Assembly (NCBI GenBank): GCA_020632665.1
Contig: JACKFC010000021.1
Coordinates: 16,270 to 80,269 of the forward strand
DNA length: 64,000 nucleotides
Direction: 5' to 3'
Origin: Deltaproteobacteria bacterium
GTDB lineage: Bacteria > Myxococcota_A > UBA9042
The notes beneath the pieces are model-generated. The model saw nothing but the letters and a program-made list of their open reading frames with translations. It made no database searches and had not been told where the DNA came from. The translations under genes and the position numbers were made by a program. This document shows positions 33,501 through 42,063 of this stretch, one piece after another (position 1 is the stretch's first letter; every line of letters starts with the position of its first letter).

Positions 33501-35882
33501 CGTCGTCTTGCCGCAACTGTCGGTGGTGCAACTGTTGTCGTCGTTGCAGTCCTTGTCCTTGCCGGCGCAGAGCCCGTCGAGGCAGAGCGTTTCGACCGTA
33601 CATGGGTTCTCGTCGTCGCACGGCTTGGCGACCATAGCCGCAATCGGCTTGACCGCGCATAGCCCAGTTGCCGGCACGCAAGTGTTCTTCGCGCACACGG
33701 TGTCTTGCAGAACCGAACATACAACTGCCGATTGTGGCTTGGGCTTGCACTCCCAATGCGGCGCAGGCTGCGATTTGTCACAGTAGGCGACTCCGTTGCA
33801 TTTGTCGCCGTCGTCGATGCCCTTGGGACCGTTGCAGTATTCGTCATCGAAGCAGCACGCGATGGTTCCTGGCGCGCAGTTGCCTTTCGCGTCACACGCG
33901 TCGCCGAGGGTACAGGCGTTGTCGTCCGAACACGGACCGTTGAGGTTGACGGGAACCATGCCGCACTTGCCCGTCGTCGGATTGCAGACGTTCTTCTGGC
34001 AGTTGGTGTCGCCGCCGGGCGCGCATACGACAGGTGCCTTCGAGACGCATTTGTTCTGTACGTTGTCGCAGTAGAACTGGAAGCAGAGGTTGGTCGCGCC
34101 GAGCGTGTCGACACAGTCCTGATCACTCTTGCATTCGACGACCACCGCTCCTGACTTGCACGTGCCTGCGTCGCACCAGTCGGCCTTGGTCGTGGGGTCT
34201 CCGTCGTCGCAGGCCTGCCCCTGGTTGCGGGGCGTGATGCCGCACTTCCCGGTCGTGGGCTCACAGACATTGTGGCTACAGGTCGTGTCTGCGACGCTCG
34301 GGCAGACGACGACGGTCGCCGGATTGACCGCGCACTTGCCGCTCGCCTTCTCGCAGTACATCACTCCGTTGCAGAGGTTTCCGTCGTCATATTTGCCGCA
34401 GTCCTGGTCGCTCTTGCACTCGCAGGTGTCCGAACTGGGGCTGCCGACGCACTTGCCGTCCTGGCACGTGTCGGACTGCGTACACGGATCGCCATCGTCA
34501 CAGCCGGTCACGGCCTTCGGTAGCACGAGTTGGCAAGCGCCTGTCGAAGGGTCGCAAACATTCTTCGCACAGACCGAGTCGTTCGCGCTCGGGCAGTCGA
34601 CGACCGTGTTCGGGTTGACCTTGCATGAGTTGGATTGCTTGTCGCAGTAGAGTGTTCCGTTGCAGGCGTCCCCGTCCTCGTGCACCGCACAGTCGGCGGT
34701 CGACGTGCACTGACACGCCATCGCGAGCGAGGCCGTGCAGTCGCCCTTCTCGCATACCTCGTCGGAGGTACACTTGATGCCGTCGTCGCACGCTCCCCCC
34801 TCGTTGACCGGAATCAGTTCGCATTTCCCGACTTTCGGGTTGCAGACGGTCTTCCTGCAGGCGCCGTCGGAGACGGTCGGACAGGTGACGATCGTCGCCG
34901 GATTGATCACGCAGCTGCCCTCCGGAAGCTTGCAGTACAGGGTCCCGTTGCATGCATCGCCGTCTTCCTTCGCTTGGCACTGCTCGTCGGAGGTGCAGGG
35001 ACACACCCAGACTCCGCCCTGACACGTTCCGCTCTTGCACGTGTCGCTGTCCGTACACTTGTTGCCGTCGTCGCAGCTCTGACCTTCGGCTTGCGGGGTC
35101 ATGCCGCAGGTGCCGACCGCAGGGTCGCAGAGATTCTTGAGGCATGTGGTGTCTTGGCTGCTGTCGCACACGACCCCGCTCGACGGGTTGAGCTTGCAGG
35201 CTCCACTCGGGAGATCGCAGTAGTGCTTCGGCAGGCAGGCATTGCCGGAGTCGTACTTCAGGCATTTGCTGCTGGAGTCGCACGGACAGACGGTGGGATC
35301 GAAGGCGCACGAACCGCTCTTGCACCGCCAGACGTCGCAACCTTCCCCATTGCCCTTGCAGATCTCGCCTGCGTTGGCATCTGCGACCACGCAGGTTCCG
35401 TTGGAACACACCTCCTGCTGGCACGGGCTCTCGCCGACCAGCAGTTTGCCCGCGCAGTCGGTGTCGACCTTGCAGGCAGGAGTGACCACTGCGTCGGCGT
35501 TGCTGTCGCTATCGCTATCGCTTGAGCCGCCGTCGCTGGTTGCGTCGACGACAAGCGCGTCGGGCCCCGTGTCAGCGAGCACGTCCGTCGGTCCGGCGTC
35601 ATCCACGCCGGAATCGACATCGACGTCGACAGCAGCGGCGTCCCCCGTCTGGCTCGCGTCGTCCTTGTCGGAACTATCTTCCGCGCTGCTTCCGGCGTCC
35701 CCGACGTCCGATCCGGCGTCCCCGACGTCCGATCCGGCGACCACGGCATCGGCGCCGTCTCCTGCGGCGGTCCCTTCTGCCTGTGTACTCGTGCTCGTCT
35801 TCGCTTCGTCGCCGCTGCACGCAGTCGTCCACATGCTGAGCGACATGAGGAGAAGGAACGGAGCATGGAGACGTTCGGACAT
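30582..35882 (-). CDS. Giant cysteine-repeat surface lipoprotein with FGE-like C-terminus
   Basis: 1766 residues; the ATG at 35882 has GGGAGG 8 bases upstream. The lipobox SMWTTAC gives Cys22. An Asp/Ser/Thr linker follows (about 25-130), then about 850 residues of tandem cysteine units such as SCDDGNKCTDSDTCKSGTC and GCDDGDPCTQSDTCQDGKC, several carrying CNGTLYC between them. Residues about 990-1385 are propeller-like (DAWVLRID and WLLAVDATGKLLWE repeats). After one more CDDG unit, residues about 1470-1690 resemble the formylglycine-generating-enzyme fold: PGMVRIDP, FMRKYEG, ALGMRPPTPAELQRARRG, YGYRYVWGNE. Catalysis by that domain is doubtful, and a C-type-lectin-like binding role is as likely. 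A sigma-54 promoter lies about 100 bases upstream. Confidence 0.85.
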   Translation of the reverse strand: MSERLHAPFLLLMSLSMWTTACSGDEAKTSTSTQAEGTAAGDGADAVVAGSDVGDAGSDVGDAGSSAEDSSDKDDASQTGDAAAVDVDVDSGVDDAGPTDVLADTGPDALVVDATSDGGSSDSDSDSNADAVVTPACKVDTDCAGKLLVGESPCQQEVCSNGTCVVADANAGEICKGNGEGCDVWRCKSGSCAFDPTVCPCDSSSKCLKYDSGNACLPKHYCDLPSGACKLNPSSGVVCDSSQDTTCLKNLCDPAVGTCGMTPQAEGQSCDDGNKCTDSDTCKSGTCQGGVWVCPCTSDEQCQAKEDGDACNGTLYCKLPEGSCVINPATIVTCPTVSDGACRKTVCNPKVGKCELIPVNEGGACDDGIKCTSDEVCEKGDCTASLAMACQCTSTADCAVHEDGDACNGTLYCDKQSNSCKVNPNTVVDCPSANDSVCAKNVCDPSTGACQLVLPKAVTGCDDGDPCTQSDTCQDGKCVGSPSSDTCECKSDQDCGKYDDGNLCNGVMYCEKASGKCAVNPATVVVCPSVADTTCSHNVCEPTTGKCGITPRNQGQACDDGDPTTKADWCDAGTCKSGAVVVECKSDQDCVDTLGATNLCFQFYCDNVQNKCVSKAPVVCAPGGDTNCQKNVCNPTTGKCGMVPVNLNGPCSDDNACTLGDACDAKGNCAPGTIACCFDDEYCNGPKGIDDGDKCNGVAYCDKSQPAPHWECKPKPQSAVVCSVLQDTVCAKNTCVPATGLCAVKPIAAMVAKPCDDENPCTVETLCLDGLCAGKDKDCNDDNSCTTDSCGKTTDCVHAPVAATPCDDGDACSVGEGCKGGSCGGGAPTDCDDGNPCTTDGCAAETGCSHVSTDGPCDDGAACTVGDGCAAGTCQPGAQKNCDDGNGCTMDACTAADGQCSHVALAGGATCSDADVCTQVDGCDGKGACIGTTPLACADGNACTDDGCDAVKGCVYPNSKSGVTCDDAAACTALDACDGKGTCVGKPRLGSFTLSTAEIQALHAVVEGSKGGVVALGEEHGSGGGPAPALVVGFDAAGAIAFQQTHALEKLFANAGGQSSGFTGAVLQTNGSIMASGYSSNNAGDGVVAILSASDGKVMNAANFGSVTKPDRLDAITSGAAGEFVVVGRTQPGATDDAWVLRIDGSLKAIGTPISFGGASSVYSGDAADALLAVASLSAGGYVAVGTARRPAPFASSIDGVLQRFDANLKPGWPGSDGKVGSAYAVQFGGRAADRLDAVIDTGSAIWAAGAIGSRSHGATDGWLLAVDATGKLLWEKSLGDDKVDELRVLLPIWKDGTFLGAVAAGNHSGCKGTCMEGWALRLDRDGQTLWQASASFDATGNTVMAGTLLADGSLALVGHRALAPGAKTGAWLWRLDGWGNTACSSSGACAVVSAPSCDDGDACTTDACAAAKGCVNSPLLCDDGIAETVDACDKAKGCTHDWTAAIGKPCGSGKNWVWSEEHHCAPPGMVRIDPLPQLDLSCYPPLDGACNSDGKFSYEFLPAPVQGLKPYFMRKYEGTAGDWNCAYANVCPPANASCSDNQAWGHAFSNWAHVCYALGMRPPTPAELQRARRGPYGYRYVWGNEEPPSDACTTCAYGYNSTTCPNIVTCDSGYDVTKTPALDRSFEGVVGLAGGHAELGEEPGQWAVRAMGNQGSCGAGDYATMVLNGTLGSFKKASTDGAVHCVLPVEKEYRWKRIGNGGCNGSDVAETNEWTPWPEKCNANTVGKVAECSKDQKCWYKSLTPDQCKGNGGYFYQCVFEGAGG

Positions 35883-35968
35883 GGACGAGACCTCCCTCTG
35901 TGTGGTGCACGGGCGCCACAAGTGGAGTCTTCGAACTCGGCAACAGGCCGGTGCGCGTGCCTGCAGAC

Positions 35969-35985
35969 TGCACCCAGCGTGCCAA
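35969..35985 (-). promoter_or_regulatory. Sigma-54 (-24/-12) promoter of the giant lipoprotein gene
   Basis: Read on the minus strand: TTGGCACG (35985-35978), CTGG, then GTGCA (35973-35969). This matches TGGCACG-N4-TTGCW with one mismatch, at the correct spacing, 87 bases before the ATG at 35882. It shares 8 of 8 bases of the -24 block with the promoter at 26362. ACAAAG (36018-36013) and CGACAA (36006-36001) lie just upstream on the same strand. The rest of the 371-base divergent gap 35883-36253 shows no gene; the plus-strand AAA+ gene must have its promoter there too. Confidence 0.7.
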
Positions 35986-36253
35986 CCCGCGCGCAGGACC
36001 TTGTCGAGTCAGCTTTGTCTCGCCATCGCGTGAACTTGTAGGCGTCCTTGGCAGGCCCTCCGGAGTCCGTTCCCGAATGGCGGCTGCATTGCGGTCCCGG
36101 GACGTCCTGGAGCGTACCAGGACAACAACCTTGCCCCAGGACTGCGGCAAAACGACACCAGCTGTCGCCTGCCTTTCGTACCTTCCTCTCTGTCAGACGC
36201 CGCCCATGCGCCGCGTCTCACCCAGCACCCGCCGCCGCGGAGAGGAGGTTCCG

Positions 36254-37981
36254 ATGCCTGCATCCATCTCGAGTTCTTCGACCCGTGGCCCCCATCGCTC
36301 TCCGGCGCCCTACCACCCGCCTGCGCACGTGCTGCCGCTCTTGCGCAGCCCGTGGCTGAGCGAACGCCTCTTGTTGAGCGCCGACCTGCACGCGGTCGAG
36401 GGCGCAGTCGAGGCGTTGCTCACGGTCTTCGAATCCGTGCCGCCACGTAGTGCGCGCCGCGACAGCCACGCGTCGCGCCTCGCGCGGCTGCGCGACCAGG
36501 TGCAGCGGCACGAGGTCCAGTGCGCCGAGCTCATCGCTTTGGTCGAGGCGAGCCGCAAGGCGAAGTTCGGCAACCCCTGGGGGCGTCAGGCCTGGGTCGC
36601 CCGCGTCGCCTCGCCGCGTTGGTTCGAGCTTGCGCGCGATCAGATCCCGCCGCTGATCGCGGCCCGGGCGAAGGGTTACCACGACGCGGCCGCCGTGGCG
36701 TACGCCTGCCAAGAGCTGCGGCGCATGACCGTCGGTGACCTGCGTCGTTGGCCCGGGCTGGCCGAGGCTGTCGGTGAATTCCTCGGCGATGGCAGCCGCG
36801 GAGAAGGGATGACGTTCTTGCTCAAGATGTACATCGGCGAGAGTGAGGTGTTCGAGGTCGGCCAGCGCGCGCACGGCAACCGCCTCTTGCTGCGCATGAC
36901 CGACCTGGACGCGTGCGTGGATCTGGAGGCGGATCGCGCCCGCGCTGCACTGGCGGGCGGACCGCTCGACGCCGAACCTCGTGGCCCCGCACCCGCGCCC
37001 GTTGTGCCGACGCCCGCTGACCCCGAGGACGAGTTCGGCCTCGGCGAGGTCGACCCCGACGCGCCGCCGCTGGACATCCTCGAGTTGGTGCGGCCGGCCC
37101 GCCGCGAGACGCCGCAACACTTCGTGAAGAGCAAGGTGGACGCGGCGATGGCTGGCCTGATCGGCCTGAAAGAGGTGCGCCGCTTCTTCACGGAGTTGTG
37201 CTGGGAGCACCTCGGCAACCGCGCGCACGTCGCCGCAGGTGGCCCGAAGCCCCGGCCGTCGGCACTGCACCTCTCGTTGGTCGGCCCCCCCGGAGTGGGC
37301 AAGACGACGGTCGCCAAGCGCTATGCCGAGTTGTTGCACGAGCTCGGGTTGATCCGCCGCAACCACGTCGAGGTGGTCGGCGCGCGCGACCTGATCGGCA
37401 AGTACATCGGCAGCACGCACCCCCGCGTGCTGGCCAAGGCCAAAGAGGCCAAGGGCGGCGTGCTCTTCGTCGACGAGGCCTATGCCCTGGTCGGCGGCGG
37501 CGAAAAGGACTACGGCCACGAGGCGATCGCGGCGCTGATGCAGGCGATGGACACCTACGGCGACGACCTGGTCGTGGTCCTGGCCGGCTACCAGAGGCCG
37601 CTGCAGCGGATGCTGAACACCAACCCAGGCTTCGCCTCGCGCATGGGTACGACCCTGCGCCTGCGTCCGCTCGACCCGCAGCAGGCCGGCCGCCTGCTCA
37701 TCGCCATCGCGAGGCTCGACGGCGTCGAGATCGAGCGCGGCGTCCTGACCAGCTGGCTCGACCTCGGCATGGTCCGTGAGCTTCCCTCGGACGGGCGCGC
37801 CATCGATTTGCTCTGGCAGCGCCTGCGTCGCCGCGTCATCGCGCCCCGTGCCGCGCGTCGTGACGAACGCATGAGGCTCCGTGTGCGTGATTTGGCCGGG
37901 TTGCGCCTGCCGCCGCGTCGCGACGCCGTCGACCCGCGCTGGGTCGCGCGCGTCGGGCCGGACGACGAAGCGCCCAACTGA
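36254..37981 (+). CDS. AAA+ ATPase of the CbbX/SpoVK type
   Basis: 575 residues; the ATG at 36254 has GAGGAGG 6 bases upstream. Residues 1-300 are a helical N-terminal part with an Arg/Glu-rich pattern and a Pro/Asp-rich linker (about 245-285), not recognised. The C-terminal 280 residues are the ATPase: LIGLKEVRRFFTELC, Walker A LVGPPGVGKTTVAKRYAELL, ARDLIGKYIGST (pore loop), Walker B GGVLFVDEAYALVGGG, sensor VVVLAGYQRPLQRML, and FASRMGTTLRL. This subfamily (CbbX, SpoVK, EccA N-core) remodels protein complexes as hexamers. The target cannot be inferred: no RuBisCO or ESX gene is nearby. Confidence 0.88.
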   Translation: MPASISSSSTRGPHRSPAPYHPPAHVLPLLRSPWLSERLLLSADLHAVEGAVEALLTVFESVPPRSARRDSHASRLARLRDQVQRHEVQCAELIALVEASRKAKFGNPWGRQAWVARVASPRWFELARDQIPPLIAARAKGYHDAAAVAYACQELRRMTVGDLRRWPGLAEAVGEFLGDGSRGEGMTFLLKMYIGESEVFEVGQRAHGNRLLLRMTDLDACVDLEADRARAALAGGPLDAEPRGPAPAPVVPTPADPEDEFGLGEVDPDAPPLDILELVRPARRETPQHFVKSKVDAAMAGLIGLKEVRRFFTELCWEHLGNRAHVAAGGPKPRPSALHLSLVGPPGVGKTTVAKRYAELLHELGLIRRNHVEVVGARDLIGKYIGSTHPRVLAKAKEAKGGVLFVDEAYALVGGGEKDYGHEAIAALMQAMDTYGDDLVVVLAGYQRPLQRMLNTNPGFASRMGTTLRLRPLDPQQAGRLLIAIARLDGVEIERGVLTSWLDLGMVRELPSDGRAIDLLWQRLRRRVIAPRAARRDERMRLRVRDLAGLRLPPRRDAVDPRWVARVGPDDEAPN

Positions 37982-37984
37982 GAC

Positions 37985-38011
37985 GCTCGTCGCGGCCGCG
38001 ATCGGGCGAGC
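37985..38011. terminator. Bidirectional hairpin between convergent genes
   Basis: GCTCG (37985-37989) pairs with CGAGC (38007-38011) around the perfect 12-base palindrome TCGCGGCCGCGA (37990-38001). It fills the 38-base gap between the ends of the AAA+ and pirin genes. It has no T-tract, so termination is inferred from position and stem strength only. Confidence 0.35.
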
Positions 38012-38019
38012 CGCAGCCC

Positions 38020-38736
38020 TCAGCCGGCGACGTCGAAGATCAGCACCTCGGCTCCCCCACGGGTGCCCGCCAACCGCAGGGTGGTCGGCTCCCCGGGCTC
38101 CAGCAGCACGCCGACGCCGTCGCCCTCGTCGAGGTCTTCGCCGTCGAGCGCGACGTGGCCGGTCACGACCTGCACCCACACGCCACGGCCCTGTGGCACG
38201 TCGAAGGTCGTGACCTCATCGTCGGCCAAGATCGCCCCGTAGAGCCGCGCGTCGGCGTGCATCGAGACCACGCCGCCCTCGCCTTCGGGCCCCGCCAGTA
38301 GCGCGAAGCGGCCACGGCGGGCGTTCTCGTCGATGCTGGCCTGGGCGTAGCTCGGCTGCAGGCCGAGCGTCGTCGGTGGGAACCAGAGCTGCAGAAAGCG
38401 CACCGAACCGCCTGGCGTGGCGTTGTATTCGGAGTGGCGCACGCCCGTGCCGGCGCTCATCCGCTGCACCTCGCCACGACGGATCGTGGTGCCGTTGCCC
38501 ATGCTGTCCTTGTGCGCCAACGCGCCTTCGACGACGTAGCTGACGATCTCCATGTCGCGGTGCCCGTGCGTCGCGAATCCGCCCTGAGGCGCGACGACGT
38601 CGTCGTTCAGCACCAGCAGCGTGCCGAAGCCGCGCCACTTCGGGTCGAAATGGTGACCGAAAGAGAAGGTGTGGCGGGAATTCAACCACGAAATCTCGGT
38701 GTGAAAGCGCTCGGCGCTGCGGCGGAGGATGCGCAT
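38020..38736 (-). CDS. Pirin-family protein (YhhW-like)
   Basis: 238 residues; the ATG at 38736 follows AAGGAG. This is a bicupin of the pirin/YhhW group. HTFSFGHHFDPKW, FATHGHRDMEIVSYVVEG and GTGVRHSEYNA contain the His, His, His and Glu metal ligands (about 57-105). The N-terminal cupin holds the metal and the C-terminal one is degenerate, as usual. Homologues have quercetin 2,3-dioxygenase activity in vitro or act as redox-responsive regulators; the physiological role here is not clear. The gene stands alone between convergent and co-directional neighbours. Confidence 0.92.
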   Translation of the reverse strand: MRILRRSAERFHTEISWLNSRHTFSFGHHFDPKWRGFGTLLVLNDDVVAPQGGFATHGHRDMEIVSYVVEGALAHKDSMGNGTTIRRGEVQRMSAGTGVRHSEYNATPGGSVRFLQLWFPPTTLGLQPSYAQASIDENARRGRFALLAGPEGEGGVVSMHADARLYGAILADDEVTTFDVPQGRGVWVQVVTGHVALDGEDLDEGDGVGVLLEPGEPTTLRLAGTRGGAEVLIFDVAG

Positions 38737-38879
38737 CGGAGTTCTCCTTGCGGCGGAGCGACCCAGCGCCCCGCCCGACGCATCCACAGTAGGTCCGCAC
38801 CGCGCCTCCCGGTACCCCGTGGCGACCGGATGCAACGTTTCCTCAGTGCAACAATCGTCATGACGTTGCGCCAGGGCGC

Positions 38880-39728
38880 TTACGAACGCGACTCCGCCCA
38901 GGTCACGGCCTGGACCATCGCCGGCAACGCCTCGCCGGCGCCCTTTCGAACGTGGGCGCCGCCCGTCTGCCGCGCAAGCGCCGCGAAGGGCGAATCGTCG
39001 GGGTTCACGTCGACCACCAAGCCGCCGTTGCGGGCCACGATCTGCGCCACCAGGTTCGGCAGGTTGGTCGAGCCGGAGGAGCCGACGACCCAGAGCGCGT
39101 CCGCCTCCGCGGCCGCCCGCAGGCTGCTGTCCCAGCGGAAGTGGCGCTCGTTGTAGGTCTCGTCGAACCAGAGCACGTGGGGTCGGAGCCTCTCGCCGCA
39201 GCGCGGGCAGCGCAGCCGGGCGGCGGTGGCGTCGTCGAGCGTGTCGTCGCGGCCGAAGGGGCGCAGGTCGAGCGGCAGCGGGTACGTCGCCGGCGTGCAG
39301 TCCACGGAGCAGCGGGCGTAGTCGATATTGCCATGGATCTCGTAGGTCCGTGCGGCCGGCGAGCCGGCGCGGAGGTGCAGGCCGTCGACGTTCTGCGTCA
39401 ACAGCGTCATCCGCTCGCGCAAGACCTCCGCCAGCGCCGCCAGCGCCCGATGCGCCGCGTTCGGCTCGGCGGCGCGGCAGACGCCCCTGCGGTAGAGGTA
39501 CCAAGGCCAGACGACGTCCGGCACCCGCCGGAACGCCGCCGCCGTCGCCAGCTCGGTCGGCTGGTAGTTGCGCGAACCGACCCGCCAATAGCCCTCTTCA
39601 CCGCGGAAGGTCGGAATCCCGCTGTCGGCCGAGAGGCCCGCGCCGGTCACGACCACCAGGTGGCCTCCGTCGGCCAGCGCCGCGGCGCTGCGTTCGGCCG
39701 CCACCATCGCGTCGTCGCTTTGCATCAT
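38880..39728 (-). CDS. Sir2-family NAD-dependent protein deacylase
   Basis: 282 residues; starts at the ATG at 39728, which overlaps the stop of the gene upstream (ATGA). NAD site GAGLSADSGIPTFRG (about 29-43), TQNVDGLH, the catalytic histidine in YEIHGNI, a zinc ribbon with CSVDC and CPRC cysteines, PHVLWFDE, VGSSGSTNLPN and VDVNPDD are all present. The zinc cysteines are separated by an insertion of about 35 residues, longer than in CobB. It should remove acetyl or acyl groups from lysines in the cytosol. It is translationally coupled to the membrane spermidine-synthase-like gene. Confidence 0.93.
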   Translation of the reverse strand: MMQSDDAMVAAERSAAALADGGHLVVVTGAGLSADSGIPTFRGEEGYWRVGSRNYQPTELATAAAFRRVPDVVWPWYLYRRGVCRAAEPNAAHRALAALAEVLRERMTLLTQNVDGLHLRAGSPAARTYEIHGNIDYARCSVDCTPATYPLPLDLRPFGRDDTLDDATAARLRCPRCGERLRPHVLWFDETYNERHFRWDSSLRAAAEADALWVVGSSGSTNLPNLVAQIVARNGGLVVDVNPDDSPFAALARQTGGAHVRKGAGEALPAMVQAVTWAESRS

Positions 39729-41983
39729 CGCTCTCCACCGCCGCCGATCGCGGTGAGGACGCGCAACGGCAGGTCGTTGTAGTCGTCCGTCCAGGCCCGG
39801 TCCGCGGCGGTCGGCGTCGTCCAGCCGCGTCGCCCGCGCAGGGCGTCGAGGTCTTCGCTCCGCCGCGCGATCGCGATCCAGCGTGACGGCTCCACCCCAG
39901 GCACCTCCGCGCCGACCCGGCGGTCGTCCCGCGCCACCGCCACCAACCCCGCGGCTCCGGCGGCCGCCGCGGCGATGGCGACCACGTCGACGTAGCGGTT
40001 GCTCGCGTGCACCGCCAGCACGCCGCCCGGCTGCAGGCGCGTGGCATAGCCGGCGAAGGCTTCGCGGGTCAGCAGGTGCACCGGCACCGCGTCGGACGAG
40101 AAGACGTCCAGCGCGATCAGGTCGAAGCGCTCACCACCTCCGCCTGGACCGCCCGCGGCGCCGGCCAGATCCAAGCGCCCGTCCGCCACCACGGCCTCGG
40201 TCGGCACCGCCGCGCCCGCCGCGTCCGGACAGGACCAGAAGCCGAAATGCCGCCGCGAGATGTCGAAGGTCGCCGCGTCGATTTCGACCACGCGCCAGCG
40301 GTCGCCCGCCTGCCGATAGCTCAACATCGCCCCCGCGCCGAGGCCGACCATCGCCACGCGCAGCGGCCTCTGGGCACCCTCCGCGCCACCGCGCGCCGCC
40401 GCCACCACGTCGCCCAGCGGTCCGCTCGGGTGGTAGTAGGCCAGCGGGGTGCAGCGCTGCGCCGGGTCGAGGTGCTGCCTGCCGTGCAGGGTGTGGCCGT
40501 GCACGACCTCGTGGAAGCGGCCGTCGGGGCTCTGCGTCACCCGCTGCACGCCGAAGAAGCTGCGGTCGCGGTGCAGGACCGCGCCGTGGACGCCGGGCTG
40601 CAGCGGCGCCGCCAGCAGCAGCGCCGCCACCGCGAGGCCGAAGCGCACCCGCTCGCGACCCAAGAGGTACGCTGCGAGCACGGGCAGGCCGAAGACCGCG
40701 ATGGTGCGGACCGGACCGGGCGGCAGGCCGAGCGCGTCGGCCCCGGCGCCGAGCAGCAGCACCGCCGCGCCCACGCCGAGCGCGGCGCCGAGGTCGGTCC
40801 ACTGCGGTCGGCGCACGCCCGGCAGCAGCAAGAGCGCGGCGACGAGCGCCGCCGGGTATTCCCAAAGGTCTGGCAGCACGGCAGGCGCGACGAGGGCGTT
40901 CAGCGCGCCGCCGAAGACGCCACCGGTCGAGGTCAGCAGGTAGAAGCGGGTCAGGTAGGCCGGCGCCGGTCGATCGGCGGCGAGGCGGCCATGACACGCC
41001 AGTGCGGCGAGGCCGAAGGTGCCGAGGTGGAAGAGCCCGAGCGCCCAGGCCGGCTCGGTCGCCTCCATCAGGTGCAGCAAGAGCCACGCGACGACCGCGA
41101 TCGGCAGCGCCCGCGCCGTCGCCTCCGGCGAGAGCCAAGGTCGCCGGGCGAAGGCACCGATCCAGGTCAGCAGGTACAAGCCCAGCGGCACGACCCAGAG
41201 CATCGGCGCCGCGGCGAGGTCGGTGGTGAGGAAGGCCGTCACGCCGAGCAGCAGGCTCGAGGGGACCAGCGCCAGCAGCAGCCACCGCAGCTGACGCGTC
41301 GCGGTCGGCGCGGCCGGACGCGACGCCGCGTCGCCCGGCCCCGCGGCGTCGCCCGTCGCCGCGCCGTCGCTGCCGCCGCGGCGCAGCGCGTACCAGCCGG
41401 TGCCGAGGATGGCCGGCACTGCGATGCCGAGGCCGCCGAGCCATGCCAGTTGCTGCGCCTGTAGGCCGAGCAGCGGTTCGATCACGAAGGGATAGCCGAG
41501 CAGGCCGAGGAAGCTACCGACGTTGCTGGCGGCGTAGAGGAAGTAGGGGTCTGCGGCGTCGTTGTGGCCGGTTCGGCTGTACCAATGCTGGACCAGCGGC
41601 CCGGTCGCTGCGAGCGCGAGGAAGGCGGGCCCCCAGTCGGTGCCGAGCGCGCGCAGGGTCCACGCGATCGGCGATTGCACCGCCGCGGCGTTGGCCTCGG
41701 CCGGGTCGCCACCCAGCCCGGTCCAGGCGATCGCCGCCGCGAGCAGCACGCCGTGCAGCAAGAGGCCACGGCGCGGCGTGACGCGCGTCGCCAGCAGGTG
41801 GGCCCAGCCGTAGCCGGCCAGCAGCGCGGCCTGAAAGAAGACCAGGCACGTGCTCCAGACCGCCGGCGAGCCACCGAGGGTCGGCAGCAGCGCCCTGCCC
41901 GCCATCGGCTGAACCGAGAACGAGAGCGCGGCGCTGAGCGCGAGTGTGGTGGCGAAGGCGCGGCGGGCGGCGGTCTCCCTCAT
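39725..41983 (-). CDS. Membrane protein fused to a spermidine-synthase-like domain
   Basis: 752 residues from the ATG at 41983; a start at 42061, 2 bases past the previous stop, would add 26 residues. The N-terminal 450 residues contain about 12 hydrophobic helices (ALSFSVQPMAGRALLPTLGG, WLLLALVPSSLLLGVTAFL). The C-terminal 300 residues have the aminopropyltransferase fold: VGLGAGAMLSY, WRVVEIDAATFDISRRHFGF, FDLIALDVFSSDAVPVHLL and RLQPGGVLAVHASNRYVDV. Fusions like this are widespread and are unlikely to make spermidine, since the substrate-site residues are changed. It is co-translated with the Sir2 gene. Confidence 0.85.
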   Translation of the reverse strand: MRETAARRAFATTLALSAALSFSVQPMAGRALLPTLGGSPAVWSTCLVFFQAALLAGYGWAHLLATRVTPRRGLLLHGVLLAAAIAWTGLGGDPAEANAAAVQSPIAWTLRALGTDWGPAFLALAATGPLVQHWYSRTGHNDAADPYFLYAASNVGSFLGLLGYPFVIEPLLGLQAQQLAWLGGLGIAVPAILGTGWYALRRGGSDGAATGDAAGPGDAASRPAAPTATRQLRWLLLALVPSSLLLGVTAFLTTDLAAAPMLWVVPLGLYLLTWIGAFARRPWLSPEATARALPIAVVAWLLLHLMEATEPAWALGLFHLGTFGLAALACHGRLAADRPAPAYLTRFYLLTSTGGVFGGALNALVAPAVLPDLWEYPAALVAALLLLPGVRRPQWTDLGAALGVGAAVLLLGAGADALGLPPGPVRTIAVFGLPVLAAYLLGRERVRFGLAVAALLLAAPLQPGVHGAVLHRDRSFFGVQRVTQSPDGRFHEVVHGHTLHGRQHLDPAQRCTPLAYYHPSGPLGDVVAAARGGAEGAQRPLRVAMVGLGAGAMLSYRQAGDRWRVVEIDAATFDISRRHFGFWSCPDAAGAAVPTEAVVADGRLDLAGAAGGPGGGGERFDLIALDVFSSDAVPVHLLTREAFAGYATRLQPGGVLAVHASNRYVDVVAIAAAAAGAAGLVAVARDDRRVGAEVPGVEPSRWIAIARRSEDLDALRGRRGWTTPTAADRAWTDDYNDLPLRVLTAIGGGGER

Positions 41984-42063
41984 CGGAAGGCCAGCCTGCC
42001 CCGCCGCGCCCCGGGCGACAACCCGCGCGACCACTCGCGGGTGTCGCCGCGTCCTCTTCATGG

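Noticed and set aside
39725..41983. Genuine spermidine synthase
   Set aside because: The domain is fused to about 12 membrane helices and the decarboxy-SAM/putrescine site motifs are not the canonical ones.
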